Below, in pieces: positions 1 to 6,252 of a stretch of 13,071 nt of DNA. A program made the translations under genes and the position numbers. The stretch comes from Phycisphaerales bacterium UBA1926 (GTDB lineage: Bacteria > Planctomycetota > Phycisphaerae > Phycisphaerales > UBA1924), in the NCBI GenBank assembly GCA_002337215.1, contig DDFO01000034.1, forward strand, positions 32,828-45,898. The letters are read 5' to 3'. How positions within the stretch are numbered: position 1 is the stretch's first letter; each line of letters opens with the position of its first letter. Below the pieces are notes generated by a model, which searched no databases, was not told the DNA's origin, and saw only the letters and a program-made list of their open reading frames with translations.

Positions 1-439
1 GGTGTGCGGCAACGGCGGTCCATCCCGCGGTGAAGAGGCCGAAGGCGAAGGCGGTCCAGACACCTGCGAGGGCGAGTTTCTTCTTTTCTTTGAGCAGGCC
101 GAACGCGGCGATGATCGCGGCGACGGCGCCCCAGGTCCAGATGCGTTCGGCCATCTCGCCGTGGTCGTGCGCCAGGGTTCCAAGCGATGCGGAGACGTTC
201 CCGATGTCGTCATAGGCGGATTCGCCGGACTGGATCGTCACGAGTGTCGCGATCGCGAGCATGGAGTAGGCGAGGACGGCGAGGAGAGAGCCCGTCCGGC
301 GACGGCCGGGGAGGCCCCCCGCGACGAGCAGGAAGATCGGTGCCAGCAGGGCGAGCGCGATCGGCAGGTGAACCATCGCGGCGTGGAGCTTCGCGGGGTC
401 GTCGAGGGTCCGCATCATGTCGTCAAAGGTGGTCTGCAT
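1..439 (-). CDS. DUF2231-type integral membrane protein (3' end outside window)
   Basis: The frame is open from an ATG at 439 to the window edge, about 146 residues, with the C-terminus missing. An in-frame TAG lies just upstream, so 439 is the first possible ATG. The protein begins MQTTFDDMMRTLDDPAKLHA and then has AMVHLPIALALLAPIFLL, the N-terminal His-Pro membrane motif typical of DUF2231 proteins. Further hydrophobic segments lie near residues 50-68, 102-115 and 124-145, separated by a Lys-rich loop (KEKKK). This predicts about four inner-membrane helices. The family's function is not settled; a link to heme or cytochrome-like membrane proteins has been suggested. It follows the dockerin gene at 504-1352 on the same strand after 64 bp. 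No strong Shine-Dalgarno sequence is visible. Confidence 0.75.
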   Translation of the reverse strand, partial: MQTTFDDMMRTLDDPAKLHAAMVHLPIALALLAPIFLLVAGGLPGRRRTGSLLAVLAYSMLAIATLVTIQSGESAYDDIGNVSASLGTLAHDHGEMAERIWTWGAVAAIIAAFGLLKEKKKLALAGVWTAFAFGLFTAGWTAVAAH

Positions 440-503
440 CCGCAGATTCTACGGCGGATCAGGCGAAGAGTTGCGGTCGCGCGTCTCGTGCCAGCGATCT
501 CGC

Positions 504-1352
504 TCAAGGGCACCCGGCAGTGAACGAGTTCACGAACGCACCGATATCGGCGAGGTCGTAGACGCCGTTCTCGTCGAAGTCCGCCGGCGGCTCTGCGTTG
601 GTGAACGCGCCGACGAAGACGCCGATGTCGGTGAGGTCGAGGGTCTCGTAGGGCTCGGCGACGTCGGCGACCGAGCAGGCGGCGTCGCTCAGGAGCGTGA
701 GTCGGAAAGTTCCGATGCGGGGCGACCCTGCGAAGGGGAACTCGTCTGCGATGTTGGTGATGGGCAGGTGGGGCGTGATGTTTGAATTGGCGGATGTGTA
801 GTTGGTGCCGGCGTCGGTCCCCGAGTCGTAGGGGTCGAGGTCGAAGACGAGTTCGCGGGCCCAGAGGCCGCTCTCGCGGAGGTCGATCCCGTGGATGCCG
901 ACGAACCAATCGGGGCTCGGGGCGATCATGGTGACGAGCGAGACGTGGTCGAACGCGGCGTCGACGGTGATCGTGCGGGCCCGGCTTCCCGGCGAGAGCC
1001 CGATGCCGCCCAGGTTGAGGTACTGGTCGGCCTGGCCGAGGACGATCATGCCCGCGACCTCGTTGCCGAGTGTGCCGGTGGCGCCGATCTCGGCCATGAA
1101 TTCGATGCCGGGGGAGGCGATGCCGCCCGGCTCCCAGATCGCCGCGTCGGCGGTGTGCGTCGCGCCGATGACCGGCGAGAAGTGGGGGTTGGGGGGGAAG
1201 CTCTCGGGGTGGGTCGCGGCGCTCCACTCGGCGACGAACTCGAAGGCGTACTCAACGCTGCTCTGGGCGAACGCGGACGCGGACGCCCCGAGGGTGAGGA
1301 GGATGCCCACGAGGCGATGGGTTGGCCGAGAATCGTCGATGAATGCAGGCAT
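504..1352 (-). CDS. secreted GC-type dockerin-tailed protein
   Basis: This is a 282-residue exported protein of unknown function. The ATG at 1352 is preceded by AGAAAGG with 6-nt spacing, so it has its own ribosome site even though the integrase frame upstream runs into it without a stop. Residues 1-29 form a signal peptide (HRLVGILLTLGASASAFA) with likely cleavage AFA|QS. The middle (about 30-220) is a beta-rich extracellular domain I do not recognise. The tail has two dockerin-like calcium loops, AEPYETLDLTDIGVFVGAF and ADFDENGVYDLADIGAFV, and ends FTAGCP. This layout matches the GC-type dockerin sorting or anchoring tail common in Phycisphaerae. It lies in the chromosomal left flank, convergent with tRNA-Ser. 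Confidence 0.82.
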   Translation of the reverse strand: MPAFIDDSRPTHRLVGILLTLGASASAFAQSSVEYAFEFVAEWSAATHPESFPPNPHFSPVIGATHTADAAIWEPGGIASPGIEFMAEIGATGTLGNEVAGMIVLGQADQYLNLGGIGLSPGSRARTITVDAAFDHVSLVTMIAPSPDWFVGIHGIDLRESGLWARELVFDLDPYDSGTDAGTNYTSANSNITPHLPITNIADEFPFAGSPRIGTFRLTLLSDAACSVADVAEPYETLDLTDIGVFVGAFTNAEPPADFDENGVYDLADIGAFVNSFTAGCP

Positions 1353-3086
1353 GCTGGGCCTTTCTGAGAAGCTGGCGAGGTGTTGTCGCTGTTGGTCGCG
1401 GCCGAACGGGCCCGGCTTACACAATATTCCAGAAGAGTTCGTGCGACCCGGCGCGGTAGCCGGGAGCCAACGGGCCGCGGGACCTATCCTGTTTTTCTCG
1501 GGAGTCGCGGCCGCGGCTCTCCGGCGTGGGCGAACGCTCGCGTCGATGTGGGTGCGATGGCAGAGCGGTTGAATGCGCCGGTCTTGAAAACCGGTAGACC
1601 TTCGGGTCTCGGGGGTTCGAATCCCCCTCGCACCGTTTGGGGACTCGGCTCGCGTCGAGTCGCATAACTCAGCAAATATCAGTGGGTTTACGTCATCGTC
1701 GGCGTTCCCGTCGGGGGTGGCGGCGCGCGCGTCGTCGTCGCATCGGCCCGCACCCGTTTGCTCCATATCGCGTCCCAACTGTGCGCGCCGTTGGCCGCAT
1801 GGCGTTTGCGGGGGTTCGGCGTCGGTGGGGCGGTGGTGGTCCGTCCCGGTCGCCGCGAGCGCGCCCGCCTCGGCTTCGGTGGTGGTGGGGGAGGTCGGGA
1901 CGGTCGGCAGCGCGCCGCGGAGGTCGGCGAGGCGAACGTGGGCGTAGGTGCCGATCGTCAGCGTCGGGGTTGAGTGCCGGGCCAGTTCTTGCGCAACCTT
2001 CACCGATGCCCCGCTCGCGACGATGCCCGAAACGAACGTGTGCCGGAGGGCGTGGAAATCGACCACCCGCCCGGCCGCGTCGGGTGTGCGGAGGAAACTC
2101 GGCTCGCGTCGGCGCGCGTCGCGGTCGGCGTCGGTGGTCCCCTCGGCTTCCCACGCCGCTCTCGCGGCCTCTAGATCCGTTCGGAGCATCCGCCCGGTGT
2201 CACGGTGGAGTTTCCAGAGCGGAGCGTGTGCGGGCCGCTCAGCCAGCCAGGACGCGAGCCAGCGGGCGAGGTCGGGGTGGATGGGTTGGGCATCGTCCCG
2301 CCGCCGCTTGGAGTAGGCCGCCCGGACGGTGATTGTGGGGGCGTCGGGGTCGAGGTCGAAATCCGCGGGGGTCAGGTTCGCCAGCTCGCCGCGTCGGAAC
2401 CCGGTGCCGAGGGCGATCCGGTAGAGCGCCGCCCGGTCGCGTCCGCTCAGCCCACGCCAGGGCGCGCCGCGTTCGGCCGCGTCGATCAACCGGGCGGATT
2501 CGTCGCCGGTCAGGGCGCGCCGCTCGTGAACGCGCTTCGTGACTGTCATTCCACGGAGAGACGCGAGCGGATCGGTAGGGAGCCGGTGGGCGTACACCAG
2601 CCAACGCGTCCACCCCTTCACCGATCGGAGCGCCTTCAACTGGGTGCGTTGAGACTTCCCGTCGTCGTCGAGTTTGCTCAGAGCCTTCGCCACGCGGTCC
2701 GCGGTCAGCCCGGAGAGACGATCGACCCGCGCGAGGTCGGTTATCCGGGTTGCGAGCGCGTGGACTTCGTGGGCGTGTTGCTTCGTCCGCCCGCGGTTCA
2801 ACAGATCCGCCCGGTAGTCGGCCAGGTGATCGGTGATCGGTCGCCGGTCTGCTTCGGCGTAGCCGTCCGCCTTCGCGTCGATGACGCCTTCGCGTCGGAG
2901 TGCCGCCGCCGCGAGCCAGCCTGCGAGGATGCGTTCGGCCGCGGCTTTGTCGGTCGTTCCCGTCGATCGGGTGCGCCGCCGCCCTTCGTGATCGAAATAG
3001 CGCGCCGTCCAACTCGCGCCGGGGGCTCGTTTGAACAGCCCGCCCGCGCCGTTGCCGCGTCGGTTCGTTCGCTTCGCTTTGCTCAT
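504..3086 (-). CDS. int: tyrosine recombinase/integrase; frame runs on through attL into the dockerin gene
   Basis: This enzyme catalyses site-specific integration and excision of the element. The ATG at 3086 follows GGAAGG with 8-nt spacing; a GTG at 3095 lies inside that ribosome site. Residues 1-60 resemble an AP2-like arm-binding region (GGLFKRAPGASWTARYFD), about 80-185 the SAM-like core-binding domain and about 190-390 the catalytic domain. Catalytic residues are R231 (TGFRRGEL), K260 (AYSKRRRD), H345 and R348 (HALRH), H371 (LARHSTPT) and Y381 (TYAHV), a complete set. After residue ~395 comes a low-complexity tail that crosses attL: residues from about 484 are antisense tRNA-Ser (ARGIRTPE). 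No stop occurs before 504, giving 860 codons in the integrated state, but the region from 1352 down is really the dockerin gene. The apparent native C-terminal end is at 9910-10132. Confidence 0.88.
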   Translation of the reverse strand: MSKAKRTNRRGNGAGGLFKRAPGASWTARYFDHEGRRRTRSTGTTDKAAAERILAGWLAAAALRREGVIDAKADGYAEADRRPITDHLADYRADLLNRGRTKQHAHEVHALATRITDLARVDRLSGLTADRVAKALSKLDDDGKSQRTQLKALRSVKGWTRWLVYAHRLPTDPLASLRGMTVTKRVHERRALTGDESARLIDAAERGAPWRGLSGRDRAALYRIALGTGFRRGELANLTPADFDLDPDAPTITVRAAYSKRRRDDAQPIHPDLARWLASWLAERPAHAPLWKLHRDTGRMLRTDLEAARAAWEAEGTTDADRDARRREPSFLRTPDAAGRVVDFHALRHTFVSGIVASGASVKVAQELARHSTPTLTIGTYAHVRLADLRGALPTVPTSPTTTEAEAGALAATGTDHHRPTDAEPPQTPCGQRRAQLGRDMEQTGAGRCDDDARAATPDGNADDDVNPLIFAELCDSTRAESPNGARGIRTPETRRSTGFQDRRIQPLCHRTHIDASVRPRRRAAAATPEKNRIGPAARWLPATAPGRTNSSGILCKPGPFGRDQQRQHLASFSERPSMPAFIDDSRPTHRLVGILLTLGASASAFAQSSVEYAFEFVAEWSAATHPESFPPNPHFSPVIGATHTADAAIWEPGGIASPGIEFMAEIGATGTLGNEVAGMIVLGQADQYLNLGGIGLSPGSRARTITVDAAFDHVSLVTMIAPSPDWFVGIHGIDLRESGLWARELVFDLDPYDSGTDAGTNYTSANSNITPHLPITNIADEFPFAGSPRIGTFRLTLLSDAACSVADVAEPYETLDLTDIGVFVGAFTNAEPPADFDENGVYDLADIGAFVNSFTAGCP
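1551..1635 (+). tRNA. tRNA-Ser (anticodon UGA), integration target
   Basis: All arms can be folded by eye. The acceptor GGTGCGA (1551-1557) pairs with TCGCACC (1628-1634), with discriminator G1635. A short D stem is GCA/TGC. The anticodon stem CCGGT/ACCGG encloses the loop CTTGAAA, giving anticodon TGA. The class II variable arm is AGACC-TTCG-GGTCT and the T stem is GGGGG/CCCCC around TTCGAAT. CCA is not encoded. Its 3' part from 1573 onward is duplicated at 10133, so a mobile element has integrated here. The integrase gene is transcribed antisense across it. The 3' half is probably supplied by the element. Confidence 0.96.
1573..1652 (+). repeat. attL: tRNA-Ser 3' direct repeat
   Basis: This is the left copy of the integration core. 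It starts in the 3' strand of the D stem, covers the anticodon arm (inverted repeat CCGGT...ACCGG, a plausible strand-exchange site), variable arm, T arm and acceptor, and ends 17 bp past the tRNA. It matches 10133-10212 except at 1598 (A versus G) and 1607 (T versus C). Weaker similarity continues to about 1680. Confidence 0.9.
1642..1661 (+). other. hairpin just downstream of tRNA-Ser
   Basis: GACTCG (1642-1647) pairs with CGAGTC (1656-1661) around an 8-nt loop, 6 nt after the tRNA end. There is no U-run, so a factor-independent terminator is not clear. It could serve tRNA 3' processing or termination. The attR copy keeps a hairpin at the same place with a different right arm. Confidence 0.45.
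1776..1799 (+). repeat. 24-bp direct repeat, left copy (candidate integrase arm site)
   Basis: This 24-bp stretch is identical to 10059-10082 and has the same orientation. It begins CAACTGTGCGCG and ends TTGGCCGCA. It lies 124 bp inside the attL core. On the minus strand it reads CGQRRAQL in the integrase frame, while the right copy is read in a different frame. Conservation is therefore at the DNA level, as expected for an arm-type binding site. Confidence 0.6.
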
Positions 3087-3107
3087 CGTGTCCACCTTCC
3101 GTCTTGA

Positions 3108-4340
3108 TTATGCGTGATCGTGCGAGCCAGCGCCACCCGTTGCATCGGAAAAGCCGTCGGGGAGTTGCCAGCGGTAGGTGTTGGCGCGCCGGTCCGCGTA
3201 GCTGCCGGGTTCGATCAGCACCATCCAACCGAGGGATTGGAACATGCGGAGGAAACTGCCCGCCCGCTCGCGTGTGATTTCGACCACGCGCCCGGCTTCG
3301 GATTGCGCGAGGTAGAACGCACCACCGCCCGCTCGCCTACTCAATTCGGCCGCGAGCGCTGCGAGACGGCGCGCTGGGGCGTCCGAGGGGTCGGGGAGGG
3401 TGTCGGACACCACCGGATCGCACCCGATCGCCTCAGCGGCTTCTAGGGCGTCTGCGAGCGCGTCGCGATCGAATCGAATCCGACGCCACGCGCTGGTGAA
3501 GTCGGCGAGGCATTCCGCCCAGGTGCGTTCGGTGTGATCCTGCCCGGTTTCCCACCACCGCCGGAGGGCAGCGGTCACGGGCGCGGGCGGCCGCGTCGTT
3601 TCGCGATATGCGGAGAGGGAACGAACATTCCGCGCCAGTTCGAAAATCAGCCGATTCGAGGTGTGGCGCTTCACCAGCGGATAGCGGGCGAAAACGTCGG
3701 CCACACCATCGACACCATCGACACCATCGACACCATCAACGCCATAGCCACCATCCACACCATCAATCCCATCGGGTATGGGGGGGATGGGGGGGATGGT
3801 GTGCGACGATTCATCATCCGCGCAGCGCAGCGCCGTTTTCCATGCGTCGGGCAGTTCGGCAATGCGCGCCGCGTCGATCGAATCGCAACCGCTCAGCCGG
3901 TACGGCCGCTCGTTCACGATCGAACCCGGACCGACGGCGTAACAGCGCCCCGCGAGAATGTCCAAGCCGGGACGCCAGCCCAGCCGCCGCGGGATCGTCC
4001 TGGGGTCGCGGTAGTAGCGGTGCGAGCCGTTCGGCGTTTCAACTGTCAGCGTCGGCGGTAGTGGTCCGAGGTCGCGTTCGGCGGATTCGAGGGACGCGCG
4101 CCTTTCGTCGCCGTCGGCATCGACCACCACCAGCCCGGACGCGCCCAGGTGAACGCCGTAGTTCGCGTGCGGGTCGTCATCCCACCACGATCGGACCGCG
4201 GCCGGGTCGTCGGTGGGGTTGTGTTGCCAGCGCGGTTTCTTCGGCTTCTTCGATCCAGCGCGCAGTTCGATGACGCGCCAGCCGACGCCCACCGCATCCG
4301 CCGCGTGTGCGGCCGTAGAACGGGGCTCAGGGGCTTTCAT
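3108..4340 (-). CDS. Prim-Pol (bifunctional primase/polymerase N-terminal domain) protein
   Basis: This 410-residue protein belongs to the archaeo-eukaryotic primase superfamily and probably primes and/or copies element DNA. The primpol domain spans about residues 5-170. GVHLGASGLVVVDADGD holds the metal-binding D74 and D76, TPNGSHRYYR holds H107, and GLDILAGRCYAVGPGSIV holds the third acidic residue, D127. These match the three AEP motifs. Residues about 183-215 form a repetitive linker (IPPIPPIPDGIDGVDG and VDG repeats). The C-terminal part (about 220-400) is helical and ends in a possible winged-helix region; no helicase Walker motif is visible. The ATG overlaps the TGA of the upstream gene (ATGA). 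The integrase starts 21 bp downstream, consistent with one operon. Confidence 0.82.
   Translation of the reverse strand: MKAPEPRSTAAHAADAVGVGWRVIELRAGSKKPKKPRWQHNPTDDPAAVRSWWDDDPHANYGVHLGASGLVVVDADGDERRASLESAERDLGPLPPTLTVETPNGSHRYYRDPRTIPRRLGWRPGLDILAGRCYAVGPGSIVNERPYRLSGCDSIDAARIAELPDAWKTALRCADDESSHTIPPIPPIPDGIDGVDGGYGVDGVDGVDGVDGVADVFARYPLVKRHTSNRLIFELARNVRSLSAYRETTRPPAPVTAALRRWWETGQDHTERTWAECLADFTSAWRRIRFDRDALADALEAAEAIGCDPVVSDTLPDPSDAPARRLAALAAELSRRAGGGAFYLAQSEAGRVVEITRERAGSFLRMFQSLGWMVLIEPGSYADRRANTYRWQLPDGFSDATGGAGSHDHA
3701..3775 (-). repeat. 9-bp minisatellite in the Prim-Pol linker
   Basis: On the plus strand the unit ACACCATCG or a variant is repeated about eight times, encoding Val-Asp-Gly repeats on the minus strand. 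It is followed at 3780-3799 by two 7-G runs separated by AT (encoding IPPIPPI). The period is a multiple of three, so unit gain or loss would keep the frame. The linker length probably varies between relatives. Confidence 0.75.
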
Positions 4341-4753
4341 GCGTCGCCCCCTTCCGTCGGGTCGGTCGAGGGCTCCGCGTGTTCAGATGCGATCCAGACG
4401 GCCGCCTTGCACCCGCTCGCGGTCGGCCGCTTGTCACCCGTCATCACAATGCGTCCCGCCTTCGCCAGCTCGCCGCGTCGGGGCGTGTAGGACTGGGGTT
4501 TCATCCCCAACGTCGCCTCGCCTTCGTCGTCGGTTGCGCCCAGCGGTCCGCGGTCGCGGATGAACGCGTAGACCCGTTCCCGCATCGGTCCGGTGTAGGG
4601 GGCGATCCAACGCGCGGCCGCGTCGCTTGTGCCGGGCGGGGCGTTGTGATGCGCCGGGGGGAGCGGTGGGCTGGTATTCTTTCCGTTGTCCAATCTTCCG
4701 ACGCGTGATCCGTTGCCAGGCGGGGGCGCGTCATTCCATCGGGGTTCCGTCAT
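4337..4753 (-). CDS. small winged-helix-like DNA-binding protein
   Basis: This 138-residue protein starts at an ATG (4753) that overlaps the stop of the preceding HTH gene, with AGGGGG upstream. The first 50 residues are Pro/Gly-rich and probably disordered. Residues about 56-122 (MRERVYAFIRDRGPLGATDD, then LGMKPQSYTPRRGELAKAGR and TGDKRPTASGCKAAVW) look like the winged-helix module of many phage and island proteins, where a recognition helix 'YTPRRGEL' is followed by a beta wing. Role is inferred: replication-module regulator or origin binding. Its stop overlaps the Prim-Pol start, suggesting translational coupling. Confidence 0.72.
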   Translation of the reverse strand: MTEPRWNDAPPPGNGSRVGRLDNGKNTSPPLPPAHHNAPPGTSDAAARWIAPYTGPMRERVYAFIRDRGPLGATDDEGEATLGMKPQSYTPRRGELAKAGRIVMTGDKRPTASGCKAAVWIASEHAEPSTDPTEGGDA

Positions 4754-4971
4754 CGGCGCACCCCCTTCGCGATCTGTGCCGCGAGCCAAGCGTCGAGGTC
4801 GGTGACGCGATACAGCACAACGCGCCCAGCCTTCGCCGCGGGAATCTCGCCGCGGTTCGTCAGTTCCCATAGCTTGCGGGGTGAGATGCCGAGCATCCGC
4901 GCGGCTTCGGCGGGCCGGACCGCGAGGCGGGTTTCGGTGTTGGTGTTGGTGCGATCGGCGGGGGTGGTCAT
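4750..4971 (-). CDS. excisionase-family HTH protein (second of two)
   Basis: This 73-residue protein is a single MerR/excisionase-type helix-turn-helix. LAVRPAEAARMLGISPRKLW supplies the first helices and the recognition helix, and GEIPAAKAGRVVLYRVTDLD is the wing and the linker to the last helix (DAWLAAQ). Small proteins of this kind act as recombination directionality factors or as transcription regulators of integrated elements. The ATG overlaps the upstream TGA as ATGA, the stop overlaps the next start in the same way, and a G-rich ribosome site (GAGGGGGG) precedes it. Confidence 0.8.
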   Translation of the reverse strand: MTTPADRTNTNTETRLAVRPAEAARMLGISPRKLWELTNRGEIPAAKAGRVVLYRVTDLDAWLAAQIAKGVRR

Positions 4972-5198
4972 TCGGCACCCCCCTCGGATTCGTTCGGGTT
5001 CGCGGCACGCTCCGCGAGCGTTGCCGACACCGCGGCCGGATTGAACAGCCGTCGCTTTCCAGCGCGGAGGGAGGGGAGGCGTCCGGCGTTCGCCTCGCGG
5101 TGCAGCCAAGCCTTCGAGAGTTTCAGCCGCCGGGCCAACTCTGCGAGGGTCACGATGTCGTGTTGTGGTTGAGTATTCACGCCCCAACCATGACGCAT
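4968..5198 (-). CDS. excisionase/AlpA-like HTH protein (first gene of the element operon)
   Basis: This 76-residue HTH protein has VTLAELARRLKLSKAWLHRE as the helix-turn-helix and AGRLPSLRAGKRRLFNPAAV as the wing region. It is the promoter-proximal gene of the five-gene leftward operon, placing it as a candidate AlpA-like activator or excisionase. The start is uncertain: the ATG at 5198 has no Shine-Dalgarno sequence, and a GTG at 5180 (VNTQPQHD) is the alternative. A palindromic operator-like site lies 44 bp upstream of 5198. The stop overlaps the next ATG by 4 bp (ATGA). Confidence 0.75.
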   Translation of the reverse strand: MRHGWGVNTQPQHDIVTLAELARRLKLSKAWLHREANAGRLPSLRAGKRRLFNPAAVSATLAERAANPNESEGGAE

Positions 5199-5230
5199 CG
5201 GAAACTAAGAGGAAGCTCGCTTGTTCAAGA

Positions 5231-5268
5231 TGGGGCTTGCATTGGGCTTAAGCCCAAGTTGGGGCTTG
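5231..5268 (-). promoter_or_regulatory. operator-like palindrome with flanking half-sites
   Basis: TTGGGCTTAAGCCCAA at 5242-5257 is a perfect 16-bp palindrome. It is flanked by two direct copies of TGGGGCTTG (5231-5239 and 5260-5268) that resemble its half-site. A second small inverted repeat, CTTG-TT-CAAG, sits at 5220-5229. All lie in the 77-bp gap upstream of the HTH-to-integrase operon. A weak minus-strand promoter, TTGAAC (5228-5223) then TAGTTT (5207-5202), could start the operon. The palindrome could also end the 5276-6130 transcript, but no U-run follows. Confidence 0.6.
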
Positions 5269-5275
5269 GATGGGA

Positions 5276-6130
5276 CTAGGCGTTAGCCGAGTTTGCCGCC
5301 GCCAGTTCTCGCCATGCCGCCGCGATTCTCTTTCCGTCCCGGGGTCGCCACCCTTTGTCGTCGATCAGCCCGCCGCGTTCAGCCGCGTCTGCAAGTTTGT
5401 TGATGTCAGAGTTTCGGAACGTGCGAAGGTGTCCCGCGGCTCCAGTTGGATTGCCCGGTAATACAGACACCAGGAGGATCTTGCGGAAAGTCTCGGATGA
5501 GATACCAATGTCGAGGGCGTCGAGGTGTTCACGAAGCTCAGCAGTTGTGTATCCGGTGATTTTCGGTGCTGGTCCGGCCTGTGCCGTTTCGTTCTCGGCG
5601 TCGCCGCCGACACTGCCATGCACGAGGTCCAATTCAAGACGCTCGCTCAGGCTGTCTAACTCGTACATGAGCGGCATGATTGAGTCGGCGCGCTCGCCAA
5701 CTTCTATGGCGTTGCTGGTTCTGATTTCGTCGGACTTTTCGAGAATCGAACGAAATGCATCATTCTCGTTTGCACAAGTCAAGAGTGGCTTGACTCGTCC
5801 GCCGAGCGAGTGGAGTGAGGTTGACCACCGAACGGCCCATTGTGATTGCATCGCCAAACCCGGTTCGTCTGTGATTGGCGCTAAGAGTGAAAGGTGCATT
5901 ACGCCATCCTCTACGCCAGCAATGCACCCCCGCGCAGCATCTGCGATCCGATTCCAGTCTGGTTCTGTTTCGCCGAGGTATAGCGCAACGGCGGACCCGC
6001 ACATACCGGCTTGATGGGCTAGCAAGCGTGCAAGTTCGATATTGTGAAACGCCAAATCCCCGCGATACAGATTGTCCTTTGACGGACGACCGCGAATTGG
6101 ACCGCTTGATGAATTGTCTGCAGGGGCCAT
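5276..6130 (-). CDS. uncharacterised cargo protein with possible C-terminal DNA-binding region
   Basis: This is a 284-residue protein I do not recognise. The ATG at 6130 (MAPADNSSSGP) is the first ATG; the frame is open further only from a TTG at 6223. A weak GGGACGG precedes the ATG. The N-terminal ~25 residues are basic and polar (GPIRGRPSKDN). The middle is helical, including AFHNIELARLLAHQAGMCGS and an acidic stretch MPLMYELDSLSERLELDLVH. The C-terminus (about 200-280; TAELREHLDALDIGISSETF, then RNSDINKLADAAERGG and IAAAWREL) looks like a planctomycete helix-turn-helix-type module with an ISSETFRKI helix. No transmembrane segment is seen. It is divergent from 6253-7008 across 122 bp, which suggests a shared control region. 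Confidence 0.65.
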   Translation of the reverse strand: MAPADNSSSGPIRGRPSKDNLYRGDLAFHNIELARLLAHQAGMCGSAVALYLGETEPDWNRIADAARGCIAGVEDGVMHLSLLAPITDEPGLAMQSQWAVRWSTSLHSLGGRVKPLLTCANENDAFRSILEKSDEIRTSNAIEVGERADSIMPLMYELDSLSERLELDLVHGSVGGDAENETAQAGPAPKITGYTTAELREHLDALDIGISSETFRKILLVSVLPGNPTGAAGHLRTFRNSDINKLADAAERGGLIDDKGWRPRDGKRIAAAWRELAAANSANA

Positions 6131-6252
6131 GCATACCGTCCCATCCGGGCCGACCGAGCGAGCGTCGAGACGGTGAATCGACGCCCAGCCCAGCCGTACG
6201 CGGGGGGTCAGCCCGCTACCCAATGCAAGATGCTACCCGTTAGAATCTGGAG

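Noticed and set aside
1551..1660. Protein-like motif ARGIRTPETRR...TGFQDRR on the minus strand
   Set aside because: This is the antisense translation of a class II tRNA, a common annotation artefact, not a conserved domain.
504..3095. One natural 863-residue integrase-dockerin fusion protein
   Set aside because: The 1352 start has its own ribosome site and signal peptide, the middle is antisense tRNA plus spacer, and a signal peptide buried at residue ~579 makes no sense. Open frames are expected by chance at this GC content. The GTG at 3095 lies inside the ribosome site of the 3086 ATG.
3701..3775. CRISPR-like or other non-coding repeat array
   Set aside because: The units are 9 bp without spacers and lie in frame within the Prim-Pol gene as a VDG linker.
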